The translations under genes and the position numbers were made by a program. Below the pieces are notes generated by a model. The model worked only from the letters and a program-made list of their open reading frames with translations. It did no database searches and had not been told where the DNA came from. A DNA stretch of 64,000 nucleotides from Nocardioides sediminis (GTDB lineage: Bacteria; Actinomycetota; Actinomycetes; Propionibacteriales; Nocardioidaceae), in assembly GCF_003047295.1 (NCBI RefSeq), contig NZ_PZYZ01000001.1, positions 62,001-126,000 of the forward strand, in the 5' to 3' direction. Positions 33,663 to 42,521 of the stretch are shown here, piece after piece; within the stretch, counting starts at the first letter, position 1, and each line of letters begins with the position of its first letter.

Positions 33663-35396
33663 ATGCTCCTGAGCCTGGTGCGCCGGGGCGTGGCGCCCTA
33701 CCGGCGGCACGTCGCCGTCGTGGTGCTGATGCAGTTCCTCGGCACCGTCGCCGCCCTGACCCTGCCCAGCCTCAACGCCGACATCATCGACCGGGGGATC
33801 GTGACCGGGGACATCGGCTACATCTGGCGCCACGGCGCCCTGATGCTCCTCGTCTCGCTGGCGCAGGTCGCGTGCACGATCACGGCGGTCTGGTTCGCGG
33901 CGCGGACCGCGATGGCCTTCGGTCGCGACACCCGGAGCCGGATCTTCGAGCGGGTCGGCACGTTCTCGGCCCGCGAGGTCCAGCACTTCGGCGCGCCCTC
34001 GTTGATCACCCGCGAGACCAACGACGTGCAGCAGGTGCAGATGCTCGTCGTGATGGCCGGGACGCTGGCCGTGGCCGCCCCGATCATGATGGTGGGCTCG
34101 GTGCTGATGGCGCTGCGCGAGGACGTCGGCCTGTCCTGGCTCCTCGTCGCCGTGGTGCCGGCCCTCGGCGTGTCGATCGGCTTCATCGTCAGCCGGATGG
34201 TCCCGAGCTTCCGGCTGATGCAGGTGCGCATCGACGAGGTCAACCGGCTGCTGCGCGAGCAGATCACCGGCGTCCGGGTCGTCCGCGCCTTCGTGCGTGA
34301 GCAGCACGAGACCGAGCGGTTCGCGCAGGCCAACGACGAGCTCACCGGCGTCGCGGTGACCGCCGGGCGCTGGATGGCAGGGATGTTCCCGGTGGTCATG
34401 CTGGTCGCCAACGTCTCGACGGTGGCGGTCGTGTGGTTCGGCGGCCACCGGGTCGAGAGCGGTGCCATGGAGATCGGGGCCATCACGGCCTACATCGCCT
34501 ACCTGATGCAGGTCGTGATGTCGGTGATGATGGCGACCTTCATGCTGATGATGGTCCCGCGGGCGGCCGTGTGCGCCGAGCGGATCACCGAGGTCCTGGC
34601 GACCGACACCTCGGTCGTCCCGCCCGCCGAGCCGGTGCGGGAGACGGTCGAGCGCGGGACCCTGCGGCTGGAGTCCGTCGACTTCGCCTATCCCGGCGCC
34701 GACGTCGCCGTCCTCCACGACGTGAGCCTCGAGGCCGGCCCGGGTCGCACCCTGGCGATCGTCGGGTCCACCGGCGCGGGCAAGTCGACGCTGGTCAACC
34801 TCGTCCCGCGGCTCTTCGACGCCACGTCGGGCCGCGTGCTGGTCGGGGGCGTCGACGTACGCCGCCTCGACCCGGAGGTGCTCTGGTCGCGCATCGGGCT
34901 GGTGCCGCAGAAGGCGTTCCTCTTCTCCGGCACCGTCGCCTCCAACCTGCGGCACGGCAAGGCCGACGCGACGGAGCAGGAGATGTGGGAGGCGCTCGAG
35001 GTGGCCCAGGCCCGGGACTTCGTGGAGGCGCTCCCGGAGGGCCTCGAGGCGCCGGTCGCGCAGGCGGGCACCAACTTCTCCGGCGGCCAGAAGCAGCGCC
35101 TCGCCATCGCCCGGGCGGTCGTCCGCCGGCCCGAGATCTACCTCTTCGACGACTCCTTCTCCGCCCTCGACCTCACCACCGACGCCCGGCTGCGAGCCGC
35201 GCTGGCGCCGATCACCCGCGACGCCACCGTCGTCGTGGTGGCCCAGCGCGTGTCGACCATCAGGGACGCCGACGAGATCCTCGTCCTGGAGGACGGGCGG
35301 GTCGTGGGACGGGGCACCCACGACGAGCTGCTCGCCGGGTGCGGGACCTACCAGGAGATCGTCGCCTCCCAGTTCAGCGCCCAGGAGGCGTCGTGA
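33663..35396 (+). CDS. ABC exporter half-transporter with degenerate catalytic site
   Basis: A 577-residue type I exporter subunit: six-helix membrane domain (about residues 10-310) and an ATPase domain with Walker A GSTGAGKS (368-375), signature FSGGQKQR and Walker [11 protein letters not shown]. The catalytic Glu is replaced by Asp497, as in the degenerate half of heterodimeric exporters such as TM287/288. The signature is canonical, so this subunit supplies the good signature to its partner's good Walker site. It overlaps the next gene as GTGA. Probable multidrug or lipid exporter; substrate unknown. Confidence 0.9.
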   Translation: MLLSLVRRGVAPYRRHVAVVVLMQFLGTVAALTLPSLNADIIDRGIVTGDIGYIWRHGALMLLVSLAQVACTITAVWFAARTAMAFGRDTRSRIFERVGTFSAREVQHFGAPSLITRETNDVQQVQMLVVMAGTLAVAAPIMMVGSVLMALREDVGLSWLLVAVVPALGVSIGFIVSRMVPSFRLMQVRIDEVNRLLREQITGVRVVRAFVREQHETERFAQANDELTGVAVTAGRWMAGMFPVVMLVANVSTVAVVWFGGHRVESGAMEIGAITAYIAYLMQVVMSVMMATFMLMMVPRAAVCAERITEVLATDTSVVPPAEPVRETVERGTLRLESVDFAYPGADVAVLHDVSLEAGPGRTLAIVGSTGAGKSTLVNLVPRLFDATSGRVLVGGVDVRRLDPEVLWSRIGLVPQKAFLFSGTVASNLRHGKADATEQEMWEALEVAQARDFVEALPEGLEAPVAQAGTNFSGGQKQRLAIARAVVRRPEIYLFDDSFSALDLTTDARLRAALAPITRDATVVVVAQRVSTIRDADEILVLEDGRVVGRGTHDELLAGCGTYQEIVASQFSAQEAS

Positions 35397-37372
35397 CGGC
35401 CGCGACGGAGCGCGAGGACGGGAAGGACGGTCGTCTCGAGGAGACCGAGCGCGTGCAGGCCGGGCCCGGCCCGGGTCGTGGTCCCTTCGGCGGCGGCATG
35501 GTGGGGGGCAAGCCCTCGGACTTCCGCGCCTCCGCCCGCCGCCTCGCCGGCATGCTGGCGCCGCACCGGGCCAAGGTCTGGGGCGTCGGTGTCCTGACCC
35601 TGGCGAGCGTGGTCCTGATGTCGCTCGCCCCGCGGATCCTCGGCCACGCCACCGACCTCGTCTTCGCCGGCCTGGTCGGCAGCCGCTTCCCGGAGGGCAT
35701 GTCCAAGGACGACGCGGTGGCCGCCACGCGGGCCGGCGGGGACGACACGGTGGCCGACATGCTGGCCTCGATGGACGTCGTGCCCGGGCAGGGCGTCGAC
35801 TTCGACGCCGTCGCCCGGGTGCTGCTCGGCGTCCTCGCCGTCTACGTCCTGGCGTCGCTGCTCTCCTGGCTGGCGGGCTTCCTGCTCAACGACGTCGTGC
35901 AGGCGACCGTGCGCCGGATGCGCTCGGACGTGGAGGACAAGGTCCACCGGCTGCCGCTGTCCTACGTCGACCGCCAGCCGCGCGGCGAGCTCCTCAGTCG
36001 CGCCACCAACGACATCGACAACGTCTCCCAGAGCCTCCAGCAGACCATGGGCCAGCTGCTGACCTCGGTGCTGACCGTGGTGGCGGTGCTGAGCATGATG
36101 GTGTGGATCTCGCCCCTGCTGGCGCTCATCGCCCTGGTCTCGGTGCCGGTCTCGATCCTGCTCACCAGCCGGGTCATGAAGCGGTCGCAGGGCATGTTCA
36201 TCCAGCAGTGGCGCGTCACCGGGCGGCTCAACGCGCACATCGAGGAGACGTTCTCCGGCCACGCCCTGGTCAAGGTGTTCGGCCGGCAGCGCGAGGCCCA
36301 GCGGGTCTTCGACGAGCAGAACGCCGACCTCCACGACGCGGCGTTCAAGGCGCAGTTCGTGAGCGGGCTGGTGATGCCGATCATGATGTTCGTCGGCAAC
36401 CTCAACTACGTCGTCGTGGCGGTGGTCGGCGGGATCCGGGTCGCGAGCGGCCAGCTCTCCCTCGGCGAGGTGCAGGCGTTCGTGCAGTACACCCGCCAGT
36501 TCACCCAGCCGCTGTCGCAGATCGCCTCGATGCTCAACCTGATGCAGTCCGGCGTCGCGTCCGCCGAGCGCGTCTTCGAGCTGCTCGACGCCGAGGAGGA
36601 GTCGCCGGAGCCGCCGTACGACGCGGGGGCCGGCGACGGGCCCGGCGAGGTGCGGTTCGAGCACGTCTCCTTCGCCTACGACCCGGACCGCCCCCTCATC
36701 GAGGACCTCTCGCTGGTCGCCGACCCCGGTCACACCGTCGCGATCGTCGGCCCCACGGGCGCCGGCAAGACGACGCTGGTCAACCTCGTGATGCGCTTCT
36801 ACGAGCTCGACGGCGGCCGGATCACCCTCGACGGCGTCGACGTGGCCACGCTCCCGCGGTCGGTGCTCCGCTCGCGGATCGGCATGGTGCTGCAGGACAC
36901 GTGGCTCTTCGAGGGGACCATCCGCGACAACATCGCCTACGGCCGCCCCGACGCAGGAGAGGAGGAGGTCCTCCGGGCCGCCCGGGCCACCTTCGTCGAC
37001 CGGTTCGTGCACTCCCTGCCCGACGGCTACGACACCGTGGTGGACGAGGAGGGCGGCAGCCTGTCGGCGGGGGAGCGGCAGCTGGTCACCATCGCCCGGG
37101 CCTTCCTCTCCGACCCGGCGCTGCTGATCCTCGACGAGGCCACCTCCGCGGTCGACACCCGGACCGAGGTGCTCCTGCAGCAGGCCATGGCGGCCCTGCG
37201 GACCGACCGCACGTCCTTCGTCATCGCCCACCGGCTCTCCACCATCCGCGACGCCGACCTCATCTTGGTGATGCGCGACGGCGGCATCGTCGAGCAGGGA
37301 GACCACGAGGGGCTGCTGGCCCGCGACGGCGAGTACGCCGCGCTCTACCGCTCGCAGTTCGAGACCGCGTGA
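35393..37372 (+). CDS. ABC exporter half-transporter with canonical catalytic site
   Basis: A 659-residue partner subunit with a 60-residue charged and Gly-rich N-terminal extension, a six-helix membrane domain, and an ATPase domain with GPTGAGKT, signature LSAGERQL and Walker [12 protein letters not shown] with catalytic Glu582. The altered signature (SAGER) faces the degenerate site of the preceding subunit, giving one active and one weak ATP site in the heterodimer. GTG 35393 overlaps the upstream stop. A loop of about 60 residues between the first two helices ([18 protein letters not shown]) is characteristic of this branch. Confidence 0.9.
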   Translation: MTAATEREDGKDGRLEETERVQAGPGPGRGPFGGGMVGGKPSDFRASARRLAGMLAPHRAKVWGVGVLTLASVVLMSLAPRILGHATDLVFAGLVGSRFPEGMSKDDAVAATRAGGDDTVADMLASMDVVPGQGVDFDAVARVLLGVLAVYVLASLLSWLAGFLLNDVVQATVRRMRSDVEDKVHRLPLSYVDRQPRGELLSRATNDIDNVSQSLQQTMGQLLTSVLTVVAVLSMMVWISPLLALIALVSVPVSILLTSRVMKRSQGMFIQQWRVTGRLNAHIEETFSGHALVKVFGRQREAQRVFDEQNADLHDAAFKAQFVSGLVMPIMMFVGNLNYVVVAVVGGIRVASGQLSLGEVQAFVQYTRQFTQPLSQIASMLNLMQSGVASAERVFELLDAEEESPEPPYDAGAGDGPGEVRFEHVSFAYDPDRPLIEDLSLVADPGHTVAIVGPTGAGKTTLVNLVMRFYELDGGRITLDGVDVATLPRSVLRSRIGMVLQDTWLFEGTIRDNIAYGRPDAGEEEVLRAARATFVDRFVHSLPDGYDTVVDEEGGSLSAGERQLVTIARAFLSDPALLILDEATSAVDTRTEVLLQQAMAALRTDRTSFVIAHRLSTIRDADLILVMRDGGIVEQGDHEGLLARDGEYAALYRSQFETA

Positions 37373-37391
37373 GACGACTGCGGAAAACCCC

Positions 37392-37420
37392 TTGGCCCGT
37401 CCCGCGTCCCGACCTACGGT
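37392..37420 (+). promoter_or_regulatory. Candidate promoter of the uORF leader
   Basis: TTGGCC at 37392-37397 and TACGGT at 37415-37420 are 17 bases apart. Transcription would start near 37427, just before a strong ribosome binding site. Confidence 0.5.
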
Positions 37421-37430
37421 GTAGGCACAC

Positions 37431-37446
37431 AGGAAGGAGGTGGTCC
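37431..37446 (+). promoter_or_regulatory. Near-perfect Shine-Dalgarno sequence
   Basis: AGGAAGGAGGTGGTCC is almost fully complementary to the 3' end of 16S rRNA (two changes from the exact complement AGAAAGGAGGTGATCC). It ends five bases before the ATG of a 12-codon ORF and is the strongest ribosome binding site in the window. Confidence 0.7.
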
Positions 37447-37451
37447 GAGAA

Positions 37452-37490
37452 ATGAAGTCTTCTTGGATGAGTGAGGTGGCTGCCCGCTAG
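37452..37490 (+). CDS. 12-codon leader ORF
   Basis: The ORF encodes MKSSWMSEVAAR and stops at TAG 37488-37490. It sits behind an exceptional Shine-Dalgarno sequence. All three Ser codons (TCT, TCT, AGT) and one Ala codon (GCT) are rare in this GC-rich genome, so the nucleotide sequence itself seems constrained. Its last codons are also one arm of two alternative hairpins. Most likely a regulatory leader peptide for the downstream efflux genes; no database comparison was possible. Confidence 0.55.
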   Translation: MKSSWMSEVAAR

Positions 37491-37619
37491 GCAGCACCGG
37501 CCAATCGCCGTCGAGCTGCCGGCGAATCCACCGCAGCCACCCGACCCGCAGGCCCCCGGACGTCATCCCCCGGGGCCTCTCCCGGTGAAGACCGTGAGGG
37601 GCAGCAGGCCTGCGGGTCG
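37475..37619 (+). promoter_or_regulatory. Structured leader RNA with alternative hairpins
   Basis: GGCAGC at 37490-37495 can pair with GCTGCC at 37479-37484 (loop CGCTA) or with GCTGCC at 37515-37520. GGTGGCTGC at 37475-37483 can pair with GCAGCCACC at 37533-37541. Next comes a perfect 13-base inverted repeat, 37542-37554 with 37607-37619, enclosing two smaller hairpins: 37555-37559 with 37570-37574, and 37576-37579 with 37596-37599 (inner stem 37583-37586 with 37591-37594). This looks like a ribosome-controlled attenuator and three-way junction. Confidence 0.5.
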
Positions 37620-37676
37620 CTGCATTTCCGGGTGCTCGGGCACCAGCGGGGCGGTCCACGGGGACGCTCGTACGAC

Positions 37677-37716
37677 GCCCGCCGCCACGCCCGCCGCCAC
37701 GCCCGCCGCCACGGGC
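37677..37716 (+). repeat. 12-bp tandem repeat, about three copies
   Basis: GCCGCCACGCCC occurs at 37681 and 37693 and, with the last bases changed, at 37705. It lies in the non-coding part between the structured leader and the efflux gene. The remainder of 37620-37851 shows only a small hairpin (37631-37644) and no gene. Confidence 0.7.
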
Positions 37717-37851
37717 GTCCGCGCCGGCGTACGCCTCCGCAGGCTCACCGCCGCGTCCGAGCATCCGCCGGCCGCGCCGCGGGGACCTGAGCCCGGCCGA
37801 CGTGCGCCACCTCACGTCGTACCGGACGGGACAGGAGCAGGGGACAGGGAA

Positions 37852-37857
37852 TATGGT
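37852..37857 (+). promoter_or_regulatory. Candidate -10 box TATGGT of the efflux gene
   Basis: TATGGT overlaps the first bases of the MarR-type palindrome, so repressor binding would block RNA polymerase. The -35 is poor. Confidence 0.4.
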
Positions 37858-37871
37858 TGCCGCTGGCAACC
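37855..37871. promoter_or_regulatory. MarR-type operator palindrome
   Basis: GGTTGCC-GCT-GGCAACC is a perfect inverted repeat with seven-base arms, the TTGC/GCAA form typical of MarR family operators. It lies 11 bases upstream of the efflux pump ATG, and the MarR gene is the second gene of the unit, so self-regulation is likely. Confidence 0.65.
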
Positions 37872-37882
37872 TTCTAGTCCTC

Positions 37883-39493
37883 ATGAATCGAGCGTCCGTG
37901 TCCCACCCCCAGCCCGCCAGCGCACCCCCGACGGCGGAGCAGTCCGGCCAGATGAGCCACCGCGAGGTGATGGAGGCGCTCAGCGGCCTCCTGCTCGCGA
38001 TGTTCGTCGCCATGCTGTCGAGCACCATCGTGTCCAACGCGCTGCCGCGGATCGTGACCGACCTCGACGGCAGCCAGACCGGCTACACGTGGGTCGTCGT
38101 CGCCACCCTGCTGACCATGACGGCGACCACCCCGATCTGGGGCAAGCTCGCCGACCAGTTCGACAAGAAGGTCCTGGTGCAGAGCGCCCTGGTGATCTTC
38201 TCGCTCGGCTCGGTCATCGCCGGCTTCGCGCCGACGATGGAGGTGCTGATCGGCGCCCGGGCGGTCCAGGGCCTCGGCGTGGGCGGGCTGACCGCGCTCG
38301 TGCAGGTCGTGATCGCCACGATGGTGACCCCCCGCGAACGGGGCCGTTACTCCGGCTACATCGGCGCCGTGTTCGCCATGGCCACGATCTCGGGGCCGCT
38401 GGTGGGCGGCCTGCTCGTGGACACGGTCGGCTGGCGATGGTGCTTCTTCTTCGGCATCCCGGTCGCGCTCGTCGCCTTCGTGGTGCTGCAGAAGACGCTG
38501 CACATCCCGGTCGTCCGGCGCGAGGTGCACATCGACTACCTCGGCGCGACGCTGCTGGTCGGCGGCGTCTCGCTGCTACTGGTCTGGGTATCGCTGGCCG
38601 GCAGCCAGTTCGCGTGGACGTCGGTCACGAGCATCGCCCTGGTGGTCGGAGGTCTCGTGGTGGTGGCTTGCGCCGTGTACGTCGAGATGAGGGTCGCCCG
38701 CGACCCGGTCATCCCGCTGCGGCTCTTCCGCGACCGCACCACCTCGCTGGCCACGGTCGCCTCCGTGCTCATCGGCCTGGCGATGTTCGGCGCCACGGTC
38801 TACCTCTCGCAGTACTTCCAGCTGGCCCGCGGCATGTCGCCGACCAGGGCCGGGCTGATGTCGGTCGCGATGGTCGGCGGCCTGCTGGTCTCCAGCATCA
38901 TCAGCGGCCGGCTCATCACCCGGACCGGCCGGTGGAAGAACTTCCTCGTCGGCGGCATGGTCCTGGTGATCGTCGGACTGCTCCTGCTCTCCACCATCGA
39001 CGAGACCACCCGCCTGTGGGTGGTCGGTGGCTTCATGGCGGTGCTGGGCCTCGGACTCGGCGCGACCATGCAGAACCTCGTCCTCGCCGTGCAGAACAAC
39101 ACCGCGCAGTCCGACATGGGCGCGGCCAGCGCGGTCGTCGCGTTCTTCCGCTCGATGGGGGGCTCGATCGGCGTCTCGGCCCTCGGCGCCGTGCTCAGCC
39201 ACCAGGTCGCCGACGAGACCGCCCGGGGCCTGGCCCGACTCGGCATCGAGGGCGGCGCCGGCGGCAGCGGTCACATCCCCGACCTGGCCACGCTGCCCGA
39301 GCCGGTCCGCGCCGTGGTCGAGCACGCCTTCGGCGTCGCGACCGGTCACCTGTTCCTGGTGGCGGCACCCTTCGCGGTCGCCGCACTGGTCGCCGTACTC
39401 TTCATCGAGGAGGTGCCGATGCGCGAGACGCTGGACGACGACGACCTCGGTGCCCGCCGGGCGCCCGAGGCCACGGTGGTGCTGGAACGGTGA
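37883..39493 (+). CDS. DHA2 family MFS efflux transporter (EmrB/QacA type)
   Basis: A 536-residue proton-driven drug efflux pump with 14 predicted helices. Motif A is GKLADQFDKKV after helix 2, and the helix 4 segment is GARAVQGLGVGG; motif C-like GPLVGGLLVD follows. The N-terminus is polar and Pro-rich, and the C-terminus is acidic. I chose ATG 37883 because the MarR palindrome at 37855-37871 makes the longer upstream start unlikely; GTG 37898 is an alternative, and neither has a clear Shine-Dalgarno sequence. Its stop overlaps the MarR gene. Confidence 0.88.
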   Translation: MNRASVSHPQPASAPPTAEQSGQMSHREVMEALSGLLLAMFVAMLSSTIVSNALPRIVTDLDGSQTGYTWVVVATLLTMTATTPIWGKLADQFDKKVLVQSALVIFSLGSVIAGFAPTMEVLIGARAVQGLGVGGLTALVQVVIATMVTPRERGRYSGYIGAVFAMATISGPLVGGLLVDTVGWRWCFFFGIPVALVAFVVLQKTLHIPVVRREVHIDYLGATLLVGGVSLLLVWVSLAGSQFAWTSVTSIALVVGGLVVVACAVYVEMRVARDPVIPLRLFRDRTTSLATVASVLIGLAMFGATVYLSQYFQLARGMSPTRAGLMSVAMVGGLLVSSIISGRLITRTGRWKNFLVGGMVLVIVGLLLLSTIDETTRLWVVGGFMAVLGLGLGATMQNLVLAVQNNTAQSDMGAASAVVAFFRSMGGSIGVSALGAVLSHQVADETARGLARLGIEGGAGGSGHIPDLATLPEPVRAVVEHAFGVATGHLFLVAAPFAVAALVAVLFIEEVPMRETLDDDDLGARRAPEATVVLER

Positions 39494-39933
39494 ACGACCG
39501 CATCCGCACGCTGCACGCCCTCGAGCAGGAGGTCGGGATCCTGATGCGTCGCGTACGGCGCGCGCTCAGCGAACGGGCCGCCCTCGTGCACCCCTCGCTG
39601 CAGCCCTCGTCGTACGTCATGCTCGCCCACCTCATCGAGGCCGGTCCGCGGCGCTCCTCCGAGATCGCCGACACCTTCGACCTCGACAAGGGCGCGGTGT
39701 CGCGCCAGGTGCAGCACCTGGTCGACCTCGGCCTGGTGGAGCGCACCCCGGACCCGGCCGACGGTCGCGCCACGATCCTGACGGCGACGACGGAGGCCAA
39801 GGAGAAGGTCGACGCGGTCAGCCGGCTGCGCATCGAGCAGCTCGACGAGCGCCTCGCCGAGTGGTCGCCGGAGGACCTCGACGAGCTGGTCACCCGGTTC
39901 GCGCGTTACAACCGGACGCTCGGCCAGCCCTGA
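39490..39933 (+). CDS. MarR family transcriptional regulator
   Basis: A 147-residue winged-helix repressor. The recognition helix region is RRSSEIADTFDLDKGAVSRQVQHL, and the wing is LVERTPDPADGRATILTAT with the Asp-x-Arg turn of the family. It probably dimerises and binds the palindrome at 37855-37871, releasing it when a drug or phenolic ligand binds. GTG start overlaps the stop of the MFS gene (GTGA). A strong two-way terminator follows. Confidence 0.9.
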   Translation: MNDRIRTLHALEQEVGILMRRVRRALSERAALVHPSLQPSSYVMLAHLIEAGPRRSSEIADTFDLDKGAVSRQVQHLVDLGLVERTPDPADGRATILTATTEAKEKVDAVSRLRIEQLDERLAEWSPEDLDELVTRFARYNRTLGQP

Positions 39934-39951
39934 GGGCTCCCGCCCGGACGC

Positions 39952-39991
39952 CGACGGCCCGCCACCGAGTCACCTCGGTGGCGGGCCGTCG
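39952..39991. terminator. Bidirectional terminator between marR and the GH13 gene
   Basis: An 18-pair perfect stem (39952-39969 with 39974-39991) closed by TCAC lies between two convergent genes, 18 bases after each stop. Confidence 0.8.
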
Positions 39992-40009
39992 ATCGTCGGT
40001 GCGGGCGTG

Positions 40010-41617
40010 TCAGCCGAGCCAGACGCAGGTGTCGGGCGGCAGCACGTCGGCCACCGGCGCGCTGCTCGCCACGACGGTGCCCGCGGGGAGCGGGAGGTCG
40101 GTGGTGCCACAGTTGAGCAGCACCCGCAGGCCGCCGCGGTGCAGCTCCAGCACGTCGTCGGTCCCGGTGAGGACCGTCACCTCGTCGCCCTGCGGCAGCG
40201 CGTGCGCACGCCGGGCCGCGAGGGCCGCGCGGTAGAACTCCAGCGTCGAGCCCTCCACCCCGGCCTGGGCCTCGACCGAGAGGCCCTTGAACTCGTCGGG
40301 CTGCGGAATCCAGGGCTGCGCGTCGCCGGGACCGAAGCCGTACGGCGCGGAGTCGCCGCCCCACGGGATCGGCACCCGGCAGCCGTCGCGGCCGACCTCG
40401 CCGGTGCGGAACCACGAGGGGTCCTCCCGGTGCTCGGGGTGGACGTCGACCTGCTCGAGGCCGAGCTCCTCGCCCTGGTAGAGGTAGGAGGAGCCGGGCA
40501 GGGCGAGCATGGCCAGGGTGGCGGCACGGGCGCGGGCCAGGCCCTGCTCGCCGCCGCCGTAGCGGGTGGGGTGGCGCACCACGTCGTGGTTGCTCAGCAC
40601 CCAGGTCGGCGAGGCGCCGACCGGGGCCACCGCGGCGAGCGTGTCGACCACGACCTTGCGGAAGGAGTCGGCGGACCAGTCGGCCAGCAGCCAGGCGAAG
40701 TTGAAGGCCTGGTCGAGCTCGTCGGGCCGCACGAAGGCCGCCATGGACTCGGGCGTCTGGGTCCACGCCTCGGCGACGGCCATCCGGTCGGGACCGACGC
40801 TGTCGAGGACGGCGTTCCACCGGCGGTAGACGTCGTGCACCTCGGGCTGGTCCCACATGGGCTCGTCCTTGAGCTCGCGGGAGACCATCGAGGAGTCGGA
40901 GTTGACCTGGCCGGAGCTGGCCCGCCCGCCCTCGGCGACCACCTGGTCGCGCAGCGACTCCTCCTTGTAGAGGCCGTGCGCGACGTCGACGCGGAACCCG
41001 TCGACGCCCTTGTCCAGCCAGAAGCGCAGGACGTCCTCGAACATGTCGCCGACCTCGGGGTTGCGCCAGTCGAGGTCGGGCTGGGTGGAGTCGAAGAGGT
41101 GGAGGTACCACTGGCCGTCGGGGACTCGGGTCCAGGCGGGGCCGCCGAAGACGGACTCCCAGTTGTTGGGGGGCAGCGAGCCGTCGGGGCCCGATCCCTC
41201 GCGGAACATGTAGCGGGCGCGCTCGGGGCTGCCCGGGGCGGCGGCGAGGGCGGCCTTGAACCACTCGTGGTCGTCGGAGGTGTGGTTGGGCACCAGGTCG
41301 ACGATGACGCGCAGGTCGAGCTCGTGCGCCGTCTCGATGAGGGTGTCGGCGTCCTTCAGCGTGCCGAACAGCGGGTCGACGTCGGTGTAGTCGGCGACGT
41401 CGTACCCGTGGTCGCGCTGCGGCGAGGTGTAGAACGGCGTGATCCAGAGGGCGTCCACCCCGAGGTCGCGCAGGTAGGGCAGGCGCGAGGTGATGCCCGG
41501 CAGGTCGCCGATGCCGTCGCCGTCGCTGTCGGCGAAGCTGCGGACGTAGACCTGGTAGACGACGGCGTTGCGCCACCACGCGGCGTCGGCGCCGATTGGA
41601 TCGTTAAAATCAGCCAT
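40010..41617 (-). CDS. GH13 family alpha-glucosidase
   Basis: A 535-residue cytosolic alpha-glucosidase/oligo-1,6-glucosidase-like enzyme of GH13 (subfamily 30 style). Conserved regions: WWRNAVVYQVYVRSFADSDG at the start, DLVPNHTS, GFRVDVAHGL with nucleophile Asp211, VAEAW with acid/base Glu283, and LSNHDVVRH with Asp345. No signal peptide. It would act on maltose or short alpha-glucans. A TTGACC/CAGACT promoter places its transcript start at the ATG. Confidence 0.9.
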   Translation of the reverse strand: MADFNDPIGADAAWWRNAVVYQVYVRSFADSDGDGIGDLPGITSRLPYLRDLGVDALWITPFYTSPQRDHGYDVADYTDVDPLFGTLKDADTLIETAHELDLRVIVDLVPNHTSDDHEWFKAALAAAPGSPERARYMFREGSGPDGSLPPNNWESVFGGPAWTRVPDGQWYLHLFDSTQPDLDWRNPEVGDMFEDVLRFWLDKGVDGFRVDVAHGLYKEESLRDQVVAEGGRASSGQVNSDSSMVSRELKDEPMWDQPEVHDVYRRWNAVLDSVGPDRMAVAEAWTQTPESMAAFVRPDELDQAFNFAWLLADWSADSFRKVVVDTLAAVAPVGASPTWVLSNHDVVRHPTRYGGGEQGLARARAATLAMLALPGSSYLYQGEELGLEQVDVHPEHREDPSWFRTGEVGRDGCRVPIPWGGDSAPYGFGPGDAQPWIPQPDEFKGLSVEAQAGVEGSTLEFYRAALAARRAHALPQGDEVTVLTGTDDVLELHRGGLRVLLNCGTTDLPLPAGTVVASSAPVADVLPPDTCVWLG

Positions 41618-41624
41618 GCGGACC

Positions 41625-41654
41625 AGTCTGACCCGACTCCGCGTGCCGGGTCAA
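41625..41654 (-). promoter_or_regulatory. Promoter of the GH13 gene (leaderless)
   Basis: On the minus strand TTGACC (41654-41649) and CAGACT (41630-41625) are 18 bases apart; the box ends seven bases before the ATG at 41617. Confidence 0.5.
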
Positions 41655-42442
41655 TCCTGGGGGCGCTCCGCCGGGCGCAGCCCGCCGAACAGCGCCGGGT
41701 CCACGGCGACCCACACGTGCTCGGCCGTGGCCACCACCCGACCGTCGGCGTCGTACAGTGTGGCTGCGGTGAAGGTCTTGCGGCCCTCGCGTCCGCGTGC
41801 GGCGCCGACCACGACGTGCCGCTCGCCGACGACGGGGAGGGTGTCGATCCGGGCGGTCATCCGGCCCAGCACCATCAGCCGCTCGGTCAGGTCGCCGGCC
41901 CAGCCCCCCACGCAGTCCAGCGACGCCCAGGTGGCGGCGACCGAGGCGCGCGGGTCGTCGTCGACGTAGGTGTGCCAGTCCTCGGCCACGCTGCGGTGCG
42001 GCGTCCAGGTGGCCGCCACCCGGTCGCCCTCGACGACCCCGGGGAAGATCCGCAGGCCGTCGCCCTCCTCGCGGCCGGTGCCGCAGGCGAAGCACGTGGG
42101 GAAGGGGTGGAACGTGTGCCCGGCGTACGTCGCCTCGGCAGCGAGCGCGACCTCGGGCGCGACGGCGTCGACCTCGGACAGCGTCCCGTCGGCCACCCGC
42201 GCGGCGGTCGCGATCACGGCGCCGCCGAAGGTCGCGGTGCTGCTGCCGTCGTCCCCGGCCACCACGTCCATCGGGGCGTCGAGGGGCGGGGGCTGGCGCA
42301 GCGACACCTCCACGGTCGGCCAGTGTCCCGCGTGGTCGGCGGGCTCGCAGGAGAGGGTGCTGGCGAGGGCGCCGGCGGTCCAGCCGCCGTTGCCCGAGTC
42401 GGGTGGTCCGCAGAAGCGGCGCGGGACGATCAGCTCGGTCAC
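41651..42442 (-). CDS. Thioesterase-like (hotdog fold) protein
   Basis: A 263-residue protein resembling double-hotdog acyl-CoA thioesterase-like proteins: [21 protein letters not shown] near the start, a central [22 protein letters not shown] block, and a second-half [20 protein letters not shown]. No catalytic residue can be assigned with certainty. I chose GTG 42442, six bases after a CACAGT box; an open frame extends beyond it into the DtxR gene and is not supported. Divergent from the DtxR gene. Confidence 0.75.
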   Translation of the reverse strand: MTELIVPRRFCGPPDSGNGGWTAGALASTLSCEPADHAGHWPTVEVSLRQPPPLDAPMDVVAGDDGSSTATFGGAVIATAARVADGTLSEVDAVAPEVALAAEATYAGHTFHPFPTCFACGTGREEGDGLRIFPGVVEGDRVAATWTPHRSVAEDWHTYVDDDPRASVAATWASLDCVGGWAGDLTERLMVLGRMTARIDTLPVVGERHVVVGAARGREGRKTFTAATLYDADGRVVATAEHVWVAVDPALFGGLRPAERPQD

Positions 42443-42448
42443 CCGTCC

Positions 42449-42454
42449 ACTGTG
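42449..42454 (-). promoter_or_regulatory. -10 box CACAGT for the thioesterase-like gene (leaderless)
   Basis: CACAGT on the minus strand, then six bases, then GTG 42442. Confidence 0.4.
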
Positions 42455-42509
42455 CCACCCGCGGCGCGGCGCGGTCGTGCCACCTCGTCCGGGTGTCGGC
42501 GCGATGGGA

Positions 42510-42515
42510 CACAAT
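42510..42515 (+). promoter_or_regulatory. -10 box CACAAT for the DtxR gene (leaderless)
   Basis: CACAAT is followed by six bases and the GTG at 42522. Confidence 0.45.
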
Positions 42516-42521
42516 GACGCC

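Noticed and set aside
37542..37619. Known riboswitch class
   Set aside because: No conserved core of a riboswitch I can name; a uORF-linked attenuator fits better.
37471..39489. Plus-strand open frame running from the leader region into the MarR gene
   Set aside because: Out of frame with the MFS gene and without domains; only its end is the real MarR gene.
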